This document shows, one piece after another, positions 18,431 through 29,780 of a stretch of DNA of 64,000 bases. Position numbers and translations under genes: made by a program. Positions within the stretch are counted from its first letter, which is position 1. Each line of letters begins with the position of its first letter. The stretch is from Stereum hirsutum FP-91666 SS1. Its lineage: Eukaryota > Basidiomycota > Agaricomycetes > Russulales > Stereaceae. Location of the stretch: NCBI RefSeq assembly GCF_000264905.1, contig NW_006763142.1:289353-353352 (forward strand), written 5' to 3'. The notes under the pieces were generated by a model. The model worked only from the letters and a program-made list of their open reading frames with translations, was not told where the DNA came from and did no database searches.

Positions 18431-21400
18431 ATGCCCCCGTGCTATTGCAAGTTTCGAGGCTGTAATGGTGCCCAAAGACCTCGTAGTACATGGCGATACC
18501 ATTATGACAAGGACACCGCTGCTGCTTTGCACCGACCGAGCATGGCTGGTAAGTTGCTGTTTCCATCTGCACACCATGTTGTCCCTAACGTTCTCGTTTC
18601 GTAGAATCTGTTCCACCCAGTGAATCTACCCTGCAACCCTCTGATCCTACGACACCCTGCAACGACGGCGTTCATATCTTGCAGAACAACACACTTACAC
18701 ATGATTCCTCTGCATTCGATGCTGTTCCGGACCCGAATTCATTCACCTCCTCGCCGCCTGAAAATACAAACACCGTTTCCCACCGCAGAGAAGAAGCTGA
18801 AAATCTTGGCCAGCGTTACATTGACACTATATCGGGGAATCTGGAGTTAGCGGACGACTCTGCTGACATCGGCGATATCGATGAAGATGCCGAAGACGAC
18901 CCTGCTCTCTACGCTGCCCCTACCTCGAATCAACCAATCGCTTCGACGAGTGAACATGTCTCCTTCGCTGCGATTCCTGCCTTTCAACGCATCGTTCGTA
19001 ATCCTTCTCAGCCGGACGAGAACAATCCCGATCCGTTCCATACCGATGCTACCCATTCGTCCACGGCCTCCGTTACACGCCACAACACATCGACACCATT
19101 CTTCCTCCTCTATCTGCTCGTATCATGGCTCCACACCCATTTCCACCTTCCTTTTGCAGCATGCAACGTTGTTCTACTGGTTGTTGTCAATATTCTTCGG
19201 TCTGCTGGTGTCATCATTCCCCCCTACCCAAAGCCATATCAGACACTCGGCTCTGTGACCTCCAATCTCGGCGTAGAACCTGTTTTTCAGACTCTTCCGG
19301 TCTGCAGTAGCTGTCTGGAGGTATATCCTACCACTGTATTGCACGATACGCTCTGTTCTCGCTGTTCGCAACCGCTTTTTAAGACTGCTCGCCGGCTCGA
19401 CCGTCGTGCCACACCCGACGCCACACTTCATCGTCCTTTGCTCCAGTTCCCAATGAAGTCCATTGAGGCCCAGCTTCGAGAAATACTAGAGATACCGGGT
19501 ATGGAGGATACTGTTGATCACTGGCGGATGAAATCGCGTACACCGGGCGTATATACCGATAACTTCGACGGCAACATCTGCAAGACCATCCCGGGTATCG
19601 ATCACAGGCCTTTCTTCGAGAACCCTCTACCTTCAGGATGCAGTGAGCTGCGCATAGGCCTTAGTCTGGGTGTGGACTGGTACGCCTATGGCTATCTCTC
19701 ATAATGTTTGTTTATTGCCTCATCGTTTTCATACAGGTTCTCGTACTTGCGTAGCCAGATCTCCCCATCTCACTCGTCCTGCCCAATGTCGTTCAACATC
19801 ATCAACTTGCCTCCTCATCTGCGGTACGTTATATTTGATTCCGTTAGATGTGAATGGTTTGGTTTAGTGTTTCTCTTCATTTGTAGGTATCGTGTGGCGA
19901 ACCTTCTCCTCTCGGGAATTATGCCCGGACCAAAGGAACAAGATCCTGACCAAGTCCAGCGCTTCATTCGTATATTCGTCAATGAGCTCATCCGACTCTG
20001 GGAGTCCGGTTTCGTTATGAGCACACCCAAGTATCCGGAGGGGCGTCTTATCAGGGTGATCCTGGTATGTGTCATCTGCGACAAGCCGGCCGCTCACAAG
20101 CTAGGGGGCTTTGGCTCGCATAGCCACACATTCTTCTGTACGAAGTGTTGGATCAAGCAGTCAGATAAACGAACCACAGCAGCGTATGAGAAGAACGGTA
20201 CGTTGTTTTATCATACCGTTTCCGACTTGCTCTCAATTATCGCTCTGTAGCTTTTCCCCGACGTACTCATGAAGAACAAGCCCGCTATGCACAAGAGTAT
20301 GCACAATGCGCATCTCAGTCAGCTCGTGATGAATTTGTGAAGCACTTCGCATCACGGTGGTGCGAACTCGTACGACTTCCGTACTTTGATCTTTGTCGTA
20401 TGATCATCATCGATCCTATGCATAATCTTCTTCTTGGTTGGCCATTTCTTCTCAAGCTTACTCCTCTGTTTACTGATCCTCAGTGTGAAAGGTCTCGTCA
20501 AGACGCACTTCTACCATGTATGGATACAGCTGAAGGTCCTTCGGAAGACGAAGGAGTTACGCAGACTGCATGACATTCTTTCCGAGGTGTGTCTCTTTGC
20601 CAACTTAGGCAGTCATATCTTATCTGATGACGTATAATGGCATTAGTTGAAGATTCCGACATACGTTGGTAGGCTCCCTGCGCTAATGGGCGAGCCTGCT
20701 GGTGGTTCTCTCACGGCGGATCAATGGCTGGTGGCGGCTACTGTCGTCCTTCCTCTCGTAGTGCGTCACTTTGAGCATAGCCGTATTCCCCTCTCTTACG
20801 AGTAACTATAGATGCCCCAAATCTGGGACGAATACTGCACTGGTGACCCAGAAACAATTCGTCTGCAGCGTTTGGGAGATATCCGAGACGGCATTGAGAA
20901 GAGGAAGGCTGAGCAAGCTGCTGCAAGGAAGGCTCGCGCGGAAGCAAAGGCGCAGGAGGCTATGGCAAATGCTCGTCGTACAGGACGCAAACGCAAACGT
21001 ACTTCGAGATCTCAGGTGAGGATCCTCTATTCATGGAAGCTGATTCAAGGCCAACAGCTGATCCTTTGTTCACGCCATCAAGTGGGTTGATCCGGGCCCT
21101 GCTCCAGATGATCCTCAAGCCGTACCTCTAGACTCTGGTGCGGTCGAGGTGGAGGACGATATCTTTGCTGGCCGTGATGACGATGACAACGACGACGGAC
21201 AATCATCTACCCGTCCTCCCAACCTTCACCCCGATGACCCGACCCACTTTTTGATGCTGTCATCCGCTTTGAAGCTCTTACTTGCCGACGAGATTACTAC
21301 TGCGGAAATTGAGGAGAGCGACAGACTTCTACGAGAGTACAATGTCAAACTCTTGCATGTAGGTTTCTTTGTGCGGTACGCGTATACTTTGACTCATATC

Positions 21401-22490
21401 GATCTCTTTCTAGCTTTACGGGCCAGAGGTCATGCGCCCAAATCACCATTACTCAACCCACGTACCCGAATGCATCTATGATTTCGGTCCCTTGCATTGC
21501 TTTTGGACCTTTCTATTTGAGCGTATCAATAAGGTACTAAAGAGCTATAATAGCTCAAATCATGCTGGTGGAGAGCTCGAGACGTCCTTCTTTCGAGAGT
21601 TCCATCGCACCGTCCAACAGTCACGCGTGGTATGTTTTTAGAATATCAACATAAGTTTGACTTGATATGTACTCATTTGTCAATAGATGGCTACATCTTA
21701 CCCCGGCGCCAACAGCTTCATTCAGCAAAGTATCAGTCAGATGTATCACGCTACTGCTGATGATCGCGGCACAGTTCAGGCTCTAGCGCGAGAGCTTGAT
21801 GAGGCCAACAAAGATGGTCAGTGTTCCAGGTTCCGTAGTACCACCATTGATTGTGCTTACTCCCCACCTGACACTACAGGCAACGTTGGATTCCAGCTCT
21901 CAACGCGTTCCCTTACAGCTTTCATGAACTCAGATCTCTACGAGGAGGTCTTTTCCCATTTCTCTTTACGTCTCCCCTTCCCTGTTCGTTCCCACATCAT
22001 GACCGGCGTAGAGGTCCCTATTCTTCCCACTGCGACGTTCTTCGACTATGTTGTCATCAATGAACGTCGGTATTGGGCTTCGACTCGTAACAATGGCGAA
22101 GGAAACTCACTTGTTGCTGTTGCAACGAGTTCAACTGAGATATTTGTTGGCCAGCTGACTGAGATATTTGTCCTCCAGCAGAAGAGCATCGGGGGGACTT
22201 ATCGTTTTGGCCGGGTACGGTGGCTGGTCCCCGCATCAATTGATACCTCACGGAGCGCATGGTCTGGCATCTGGTGCGTTCTCTTGTTTTTGCTGCTTTA
22301 TCTAACAACTGCACTTATATTATCACATGTATTCAGCACGTCAGATATGCAAGTCAGCCTGTGGAAAGCAAACACGTTCCAAGAGACCAAGACTAACGAG
22401 AAATACGCGGAAGACTCGAGTCAGGCCCCGGGAAGCTTCACCAAAGGTCTCCCGACCAAAACTCGTCGAATCGGGGGTAAAATATGCTAA
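18431..22490 (+). CDS. Tnp2-type (Transposase_21) DNA transposase
   Basis: Transposase of the CACTA/EnSpm-like Tnp2 group, which moves a DNA element by cut and paste. The N terminus has a Cys-rich motif (MPPCYCKFRGCNGAQRPRST) and a long acidic, Ser-rich linker, then paired cysteines (CSSCLEVYP...LCSRCSQ). The Tnp2 core follows: LGVDWFSYL joined over an intron to SQISPSHSSCPMSFNIINLP, then LLLSGIMPGPKEQDPDQVQRF, VICDKPAAHKLGGFGSHSH, CTKCW and IIIDPMHNLLLG. The C-terminal part has FGPLHCFWTFLFERINKVLK and SYNSSNHAGGELETSFFREF. At least eight short introns are needed, and with them I find no stop inside the conserved core, so it may be intact. The last ~25 residues come from a repeat also found at 12848, so the true C terminus may be lost. 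Element ends were not identified. Confidence 0.82.
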
Positions 22491-22515
22491 GGGTGCATTC
22501 GGCAACCGAGAGCGG
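22413..22515. repeat. Transposon-end-like repeat shared with 12.8-13.3 kb
   Basis: 22413-22455 matches 12848-12888. 22480-22489 is TAGCATATTT in reverse. 22491-22515 is a 25-bp sequence starting GGGTGCATTCGGCAACC that is also at 13303-13327 and 13947-13971. In all three places it follows TTA or TAA. From 22516 to 23430 I see only diverged relatives of the sequence after the other copies and no gene. Confidence 0.6.
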
Positions 22516-23430
22516 TTTGATTTCCGGCGGATTCTCCTGCCAAAACGAAAGAATCTGGATTCTCGGATTTCGTGGCTTCTTCGGCAGCCGTGGTGCCTGC
22601 CGACCCCTGCCGCGCACATATTGCGTGACTGATGTGACTCCGGAGTGCTTTGCCACTTCATTCTTCAGTGGCACCTTTGCGCGAGTTCGTCGTCTTGTCG
22701 TCGTCGTTTGGCTAGACCACCAATCACTGCGTCTTTTGCTCTGTAGGACTGTGCGCTCTACGCTAGGTCTACGAGGAGTGGAGCAGGAGTAGCACACAAG
22801 GTAGCGCAACTTGTCTACCTTTGTTCGACGTCCATCTTTCGACGCGTAGCCATGCTGCACAGTCGGTGCTATCAACAGTAGAACTGCTGTGTCACCGACT
22901 GTCTACGCCTCTTAAGTATCCACATCACGACTTGCAAACTCTGTGTAGCACTGTCTGGCCACCCCGGGTAGGAAGGCCATGGTTGTGCTCACGAATTGAT
23001 CCCGATCTATCTTGAGAACACGTATTCGGGACCTATTTAGATCATTCAGACTCGCATGCTTTGATCATGTAGATAAGATTGCTGTGGTAGTAATAAAATG
23101 ATCTGACACCCTGACACAGCCATATCTACAGACAATGAGACGGATATAACTGGAGTAAATGGCGCTACATGGCCACTGGCAGGCAGGAAAACCCTGCAGG
23201 CTTGTGCAAGCGAGCTAGAAGGCACAGGCACACTTGTTCACTTGTTCTCCATATTCTTCGGAAAGCCCAATATTTGTCTCGAACAAGAAGACAAATAAAA
23301 TGAGCCGGGGCACGTGTCTCCAACATCTTTGAGCTTCAATATGCAAAACATGCCGCATATTGCGGAAGGAGTAGCCAGGCAACAACCGTTCAGATAGCGG
23401 TACAAGGTGGGGTGTGCCTAGAGAAGAGAG

Positions 23431-23440
23431 AATATAAAAT
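23431..23440 (+). promoter_or_regulatory. TATA-like box (AATATAAAAT)
   Basis: Lies 52 bp upstream of the ATG at 23492, the expected position for a core promoter. Confidence 0.5.
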
Positions 23441-23491
23441 GCTCAGGTCAGTTTGCAGAAGGCCGCCACTGGTAGATCACCTCGAACGACC

Positions 23492-25367
23492 ATGACCGAC
23501 TCGACTAGCTATACTGGCATACCTCTGTCTGGATCGGACAACTATACCGCACTATCCGGCAGTGAGGAGACTTATTCCATGCCAACCGGCACTCAATATG
23601 ACACCTCTGGCACCTCCCAACAAGCCGCCCAGCTAGCAAACCATCATGTCCGTTGATTACTGATAACCTATCCTCTGTCAATGCCCAAACTGACGACATA
23701 ACGTAGGGTACTGGAATCGTACCTCAAAACTACGGTTTTGGTCAGTACATGCTGACGCCTCAGTCAAATACAGGCCAGATGCACCAGGCAGTACATCATG
23801 TGCGTGTTCTTCCGATCACCTTCACAAAATATCTCAGCCGCTCATTTTTGAGTTACTTCTGAATAGAACGGCATGGCGGGATACGCACCTATGCAGGAAG
23901 GTTATACGAACTGGAATCTACCTCCATCGAACCAGATAATTCCACCCGCTCAGAACTTCCTTCCGCCTCTCGGCCAGACCCTCATCTCAACAACGGAACT
24001 TACACGGTTGCAGGACAATTTCTCGAGCACGATGGAGAAGGTGAACGTGGCGATCAATAGGCTAGAGAAGTTGGAGGCCGATGTAATCGCACTGAAGCAG
24101 AAGGATTCGGAAGTTGGTAAGGCTCGGAAGGGGAAAAAGAGTGGAGAGGGCGATGCAGACGGACCTCGACCTTCGACAGAGGCAGAGGTTAGTACAAAAG
24201 TCATACTCGATCATTGATATATTCTTACCGCTGAACGTTCAGAATTTTGTACAAGCCAAGTTTCAGTCTGCTGTCGGTATCAGCAACCCTGTGGGCAGAG
24301 GTAAGAAGTGGGCCATACCACCACCTCTTGAAGCGGACGACGCACCACGCATGAACGCAACGGGTACCACTCGTCTCTGGAATCCGGACTGGAGACAGTC
24401 GTCGACTACGTCGACGAACCAGGAGTTCATTGATCATTTAGTGGAGTTGCTTCTGTCGGAGGAAGAACATAAGGATGAGGATAAGGTCAGTCGTTTCCAC
24501 TCAGTATCCTAGATATCATTGCTGACGAACCATCAGCGTTTACTTTCGAACTTGCCATCAGGAAAGTGTAAGAAGATGGTGACCACCTACTTCAACAACA
24601 CCGCACGGCGTTGGAAGAGTGAGAACTTTGAGGCGAGTGGTGAGAAGGCGAAGGCAAATGAAGCACGTACTCGTCGTCAACTCCGTAAGAAGCGGGTTCG
24701 TCCATTCAGAACGCTTCTTTGACTTCTCTATCTGACGTCTGTGGCATCTGCATCGTATAGGCTGCTACAAAAATGCGTCAGGGAGCCCAAGTTCTTGCGG
24801 AGAAGCTGGGTGATACCGCGTGTGTTGGCATTGACGAACTTATACATACGGAGTGGATGGACTCACAGCATAGTACATCCGGTGAAGCTAATGACGAGGA
24901 GTGGGAGAATCGCAGGGTGGCAATGGGCGGAGGGGCAAATCAGAAGGGTATAGAATTGCGACAAAAGGAATGGGTCTCGCCTTGGGTGTGTATGCTCTAA
25001 TTCACCTTCCTCGTCTACCTCGTTCTGACATGGCCAAAAGTTACGGAAGCTATGGGGATACATGCTTTCCGTTGCCCGTGAGGCAGATGAACAAGCAAAA
25101 GCTAGACCAGCAAGCAATCAGGAGCTCATGAGATTTCGTGGGCCTTCTGCTAATAGTAACACAAGTGCACCACCGATGGCGACGAACCTCAAGCCTTGCC
25201 GTAACTGTGTTCGCGACTCCTGGGCAGAAGCTCATCCCCACCACGTCTTCCCCAGCGCTAACACGACACATACAGCGATGCAGATAGATGTCGCGATGGC
25301 CGTTCTTGATCCTCGGTATGTGGCATACTATGAGTGTGATGCGGATGATGAGGGTGAAGTAATGTAG
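23492..25367 (+). CDS. Orphan multi-exon protein with coiled-coil and basic segments
   Basis: Family not recognised. The ATG at 23492 opens TDSTSYTGIPLSGSDNYTAL, a Ser/Thr/Gln/Asn-rich, disordered N terminus. A likely coiled coil follows (ELTRLQDNFSSTMEKVNVAI then NRLEKLEADVIALKQKDSEV) and a Lys-rich stretch. The more globular part has KFQSAVGISNPVGRGKKW, WNPDWRQSSTTSTNQEFIDH, ANEARTRRQLRKK and DTACVGIDELIHTEWMDSQH. The tail has CRNCVRDSWAEAHPHH and ends YECDADDEGEVM then TAG at 25367. Around seven short introns with GTR-type donors are needed. It lies 1 kb downstream of the transposase in the same direction, so it could be a second gene of the element or simply a neighbour. Coding status is well supported, function unknown. 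Confidence 0.6.
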
Positions 25368-26152
25368 GCTAGGCAGAGGATGCGGGTACTTAGAAGGTGT
25401 TAATGACCAAAATAGATATACTGCAACGATCTCACCAGTCTTAGCAGCGTCGCCCTTTCTGTGAATGAAAATTGTTAGATGTAGTAACGGACTGTGCAAC
25501 GAACACAAAATGACATACCGTCCTGAGTGTAATTGTGGCCCAACACGCAATATCTTCGACAATGGTGCTCGACACGACGACATGGCTGAGAATATCTTCC
25601 AAGTTGATGAGTCGGCTCGGTCCCTCTGAACGTTTGAGCGTCTACGATAGAGAGCATGTCTTCGATGGCACCTTCTGGTCGCCAACTTTCCACAACTTTC
25701 TCTGAGTCTCGACGTCTTAAATAGCCTTTTGTTCGCCTCGGGACTCGGTACTAGGCAGACGCTTTCCTCGTCGTCCGAACTTTACTATCTTCGCTTTCAC
25801 TTTGCTGTGTCATGCATTTCCGTCCGCATCTGCACTCGCTCAGACTCATTCGTCCCATCTAGAGTCTCAGGCCATCAATCACTACCCCGGCTCCCCGAAC
25901 TTTTTCCCTCAGGCTAGTCCGAGCAAGTCCACGCAACTCACGACCTCGACTCAGACGCTCGTGCTAGAGTTTTTGATTGGCTCCTATGGGCCGCCTGCTT
26001 CCGGTACCGTCCATTCTCCGTCCAAGTTCTCATCCTCGAATCAATCCTATCTCTATGGTTTCCTCACATTCGCTCTTCTTCCACGGTTGAAGATGCGAAG
26101 TGAAGAATCAAACTCGCTAGTATTACTCTTATTGCAGCTGTTGACCTTTTAG
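25368..26152. other. Gene-free stretch
   Basis: I see no supported gene, RNA or repeat. ORFs on both strands here are short or antisense to the tail of the preceding gene. Confidence 0.5.
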
Positions 26153-27242
26153 TACATCACTGTGGTACAATTGTGGCTCACATGAACATGTATCAAGTTT
26201 ACCTTCATTTCCCTTCGTGCGCTTGAACTTTGGTCTATCGTGATCAGGCTCAGATGCAGCTCGCGTTCGCTTGGTCAAACAAAAGAAAAGGTTCAAGACC
26301 TCACCATGGTGATTGCTGAAAGAGAGGGAGCAAATATGCTCCAATTATAGAGAAACTTGGAGGGATAACAACCGAACACATACAACACACCAAGACAACG
26401 AAAGCAAAATGCAAACGATGAGCGAAACAAAGCGGCCTTGACCATCTACCATCTGAACAACAAAGAGCGTCGTGAAGCTTCAGCACAAAAAGTTAGCGGT
26501 GAGAGAGCGCAGACTGGTGACGCACCCAGAGGACACTAGTCGAAGTCAGTTATAAAGTACCACAACGGCTGCTCCTCTTCCGGCAAACACAATTCCTTCC
26601 TCAAGAGGTCAAGCACCTCCTTCGTATCCTGATCGTCCAGCTCGCGATCCTCCTTCGCATAGTTATCCCACAGCGTAACGATGGTGTCATACTTCACATG
26701 CGCAGGCGTGAAGAAGTTTAGTCGCACACGGGTGACCCATGTGAGGTGACGTTCAACAGCAAACATGCCACGGTTGATGTAAATAGCTCGGTATTGCCTG
26801 TTTTTGCAAGCGTCCAGCTTCTCGTTCGTGAGCAGTTCGACCCTTTTGGCGTAGGCTATCAGGTCGTCAATCGTTGTGCCAAAGCCAAATGCCACTTTGA
26901 CGGGTCCTCGATACCAGGCCTTGCGCATCGCCTTGTGGTCCACAGTGAGAGCAGGATGCAACTGCTCCATCGGCGCCCTCTCCGCGCAATATGCTTTGTA
27001 GGTCTGCACGCAGTCAATGTTCGAGCTCGGAGAGAACCAAGATAAGAAGATACCTCTTCATCAATTCCACTGTCGTCAGAGCTTACTGAGCTGCTGGAGG
27101 CATCCGATTTATCGATGAAGTCTGCGTTTGGTCTGCGTTGTCGCCATCGTCAGACATTATTAGGGAATATGTAAGGTCGCCCAACGAGAGCAAGGGAGAA
27201 GAGTCAGAAGTGTGGCGGACATGACCGTGACGGCGCTCATAC
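26153..27242. repeat. Segmental duplication, copy B
   Basis: Partner of 11633-12712 in the same orientation, 14.5 kb away. Homology covers coding and flanking DNA with many substitutions and small indels, so the duplication is not recent. Confidence 0.8.
26536..27157 (-). pseudogene. Orphan protein, duplicated gene copy B, 5' end frameshifted
   Basis: The main exon (up to 27009) keeps the family features: YKAYCAERAPMEQLHPALTV, GFGTTIDDLIAYAKRVELL, IYINRGMFAVERHLTWVT, LDDQDTKEVLDLLRKELCLP and EEQPLWYF. It adds a five-residue insertion (KAWYRG) and ends FITDFD. The first exon also keeps the acidic block (SSSSVSSDDSGIDEE), but the only plausible ATG (27157) is out of frame with it. The cause appears to be an 11-bp near-tandem duplication (AACGCAGACCA before AACGCAGACTTC). 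Removing it in thought would put ATG and acidic block in one frame. Either the copy is a pseudogene or it starts inside the second exon. Its long intact second exon argues that loss, if real, is recent. Confidence 0.55.
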
Positions 27243-27336
27243 TCAAGTTACATAACTGCGCTTTGTCCGTAACCTTGCCGCCACAGCACAAAGGTTGGCA
27301 CGCAGGCATGGCAACCTCGATCCCTTTTCGAACAAG

Positions 27337-27343
27337 TATATAA
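27337..27343 (+). promoter_or_regulatory. TATA box (TATATAA) with CT-rich leader
   Basis: TATATAAGGCC followed by a strongly pyrimidine-rich stretch (27361-27430), a layout typical of fungal promoters. No downstream gene is recognised; the next frame with an ATG (27534-28124, about 197 codons, no family) may be chance. The arrangement resembles 28187. Confidence 0.4.
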
Positions 27344-28186
27344 GGCCCTCGCGGATACACTCAAGCCTTTCATTCCCCCCTGCCGCCCTTTTCTCTCTGC
27401 TACCCTCTCCTCCCTTCTCTCAATCTCTCAACGAGTTCCAGAGTTCCAGATGGCGCCACACTGTTACGCCACACCAAACCACGCGGCATAAGTAGTTCGC
27501 AACTTGCAATTGACAATTGGACACATCGCGCACATGGTTTCCACGCGATGCCGCGGCAGATCCATCGATCCGGTTGCTGAATCTGATATCCGACGCTCGC
27601 CGATAATGAAGACGTTCAAGTTGAACTTTCCTCTGCTAGTGGGTGCTCCCCTCTGCATACAGTGCGTGCTCCTCTTAACGACATCTGCGTCGTTCTGCTC
27701 TATGTCGGTGGTGGCACTCTGCTTGACGTGCGACGGGCTGAGAGGACTTGGTGGAGGCGGTGGAGCGGCTCTGGGCCTAGTGCGAGCCGCGTTACTGGAA
27801 AACGCATTGTCTTCCCAATTGGGACATCCTCTTGAGCTTGCCTTTTCCTATGCGTTTTCCTGTACCCGAATTTCTCCGCCGCGGCATATCGATACCTATC
27901 GATTTGATCGCGAAGCTTCCATTCCGCATCCGGCGCTCCACCTCGTACCGTCCAGACTTCTTTCCCTGACACAAGCCCACAAAATCCCGCCCCACGCGCT
28001 TCTTTTTGCGTTTATTCACACCAGAGGCCGAATTGGGACGTCCTGTTTATCCTCTCATCATCTAGAAGGCGACGGAATGCGATACCGCCCTGCCTCGAGG
28101 CGGTCTGCTGGGGGCGGTTTCTAAGGGTTTCGTTTTCCCGGTTCTTTTCTCCGGTGTCTCGTTGGGTTTTCCGGACTCTGGAAAGG

Positions 28187-28193
28187 TATATAA
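28187..28193 (+). promoter_or_regulatory. TATA box before the repeat array
   Basis: GGTATATAAGG at 28185-28195 with a CT-rich leader after it. It is the last strong TATA box before the 29.8-37.0 kb array and is followed 140 bp later by GATGTTG then GTGAGT. It is therefore a candidate promoter for a transcript across the array. Confidence 0.45.
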
Positions 28194-29780
28194 GGAGCCC
28201 CTCCGAGGGCATTGGGGGACAGGCATTGGTTGACTTTCGACCACTTGCATCCCCTCGCACTTTCCCCTCCCACTTTTTCCCTCCTTGCCTCCACACGAGC
28301 TCGCTGTGGTCGACGCTGTCGACGTTGGTGTCGGCGATGTTGGTGAGTCTTCCCTCGCTCGTCGTCGTCGTTGCTCCCTTCGCTCGTCACTGATACCTTT
28401 CACTCTTTGCCACGTCAGCGTCGTCGTCGTCGTCGTCGTCGTCGCCCTCGCCCTCGCCGTCAACATCGTCGACGTCGACGGCCCCTCCCTCTTAGGTGCG
28501 TCCTCTTCTCTGCCATCATCGTCATCATCGTCGTCGCCGTTGCTGACATACCCTCCTAGCTGTCGTCAATACCATCATCGTCGTCGACGTTGTCGACCCT
28601 CCCCCCTTACAGGTGCGTCCCCGTCCTCTCTATCATCGCCATCATCATTGCTGACCTCACCTTCTTCTCGACGATCAGGTACACGTCTTTATCGGTCCAT
28701 CAGGTGCCTTTCCTTTTTGGGATGTTCGTTCGTGAGTGGGTATATATTGGCTTGGTCGTTCCACCGTTCGCTCTTTTCTTCGTCCCCCACTTCGCTTATC
28801 TTCCCTCATCGTCGCCCATCGTGGTCCGTCATCATCGCCGACCCTTACCTACCTCATAGACCTTACCTACCTTCACCCATCTTCGCCTACCTTTGCCCAC
28901 CCTCACCCACCTCCACCCACCTTCACCTATTCTCGCCTTCTCTCACCTACCCCCACCACCTTCACTCATCCACACCGACCTTCACCCACCCCTCTCACCC
29001 ACCCTCCCCATCTTACTTAGTATGTAGTACGTCACTGACCTTGTGTGATCTCTCGCGACACTTCTCTGCTTTGGGCGACACTCTAGCTTAGGCGACACTC
29101 TTTCGCTTCATTCGTTATACTTTGTTCCTTTGTCGTTACTCTCTCCACACACCTACTAACCCACCCATCCGCCCACCCTTCGACATCGTCATTCGCCTCG
29201 ACCCTTCCGTACTATATCCTTCCTTCTTTCCTCTTCGTCATCTTCCTCCCTTCTGACCTTCCACTTCGTCTCAGTCTGTCTCTTCGTGTGTAAGTATTCT
29301 CCCCTCTACGGCGGCACATCTCAGCTTGGGCAGCACACTTCAGCTTAGGCGGCTTCTACCTTCTCTCTTCTTCCATCTCGCTGACTCATCGCCACTTAGA
29401 TTCATCCCTTCCGTCATTATATATAGGTACGTCGTCTCTCCGCTTGGTCGACCCTCGGCTTGGCGATGCTCTTCAGCTTAGGCGACTTCTCTTTCCTCTC
29501 CCTCCTCTCTTCTCCTTCCTCCTCTATCATCGACTCGTACATAAGTTAAGGTCGCTCTTGGTTATGGGGTCTAAGTCTAGATATATTGTGTGATATAGAG
29601 GTGCGTATAGTCGTAGATAATATAATGCATGGTCTCCTTCAGGTGCGTCATATGTAAGAGCTTGGTCCTGGTCTTGGTCTCGGTCTCATCTTAGGCAACA
29701 TCCACCGCCCATCGTCCTCCCTTCCCATATTTGTCTCTCGTCTCTCGTCTCTGTGTCAGTGTTTCTTTTCAAGGTGGGTC
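28194..29780 (+). other. CT-rich leader region with serial intron-like signals and GTC repeats
   Basis: No conserved protein is visible. Repeated donor-like sites (GTGAGT near 28341, GTGCGT near 28495 and 28612) alternate with branch-point-like CTGAC/CTGAT and CAG/TAG acceptors at intron-like spacing. Two short exon-like blocks, each running into TTAG or ACAG before GTGCGT, look related. Trinucleotide (CGT/GTC)n runs occur at 28360-28440 and 28530-28600, and a CACC/TTCACC-rich stretch at 28870-29010. Long ORFs here are low-complexity artefacts. Confidence 0.4.

Noticed and set aside
25050..25685. 211-codon minus-strand ORF
   Set aside because: Antisense to the last exon of the plus-strand orphan gene and without motifs.
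11633..27242. LTR retrotransposon with the duplicated segments as LTRs
   Set aside because: Segments carry a spliced gene, are diverged, lack TG...CA ends, and no gag/pol is between them.
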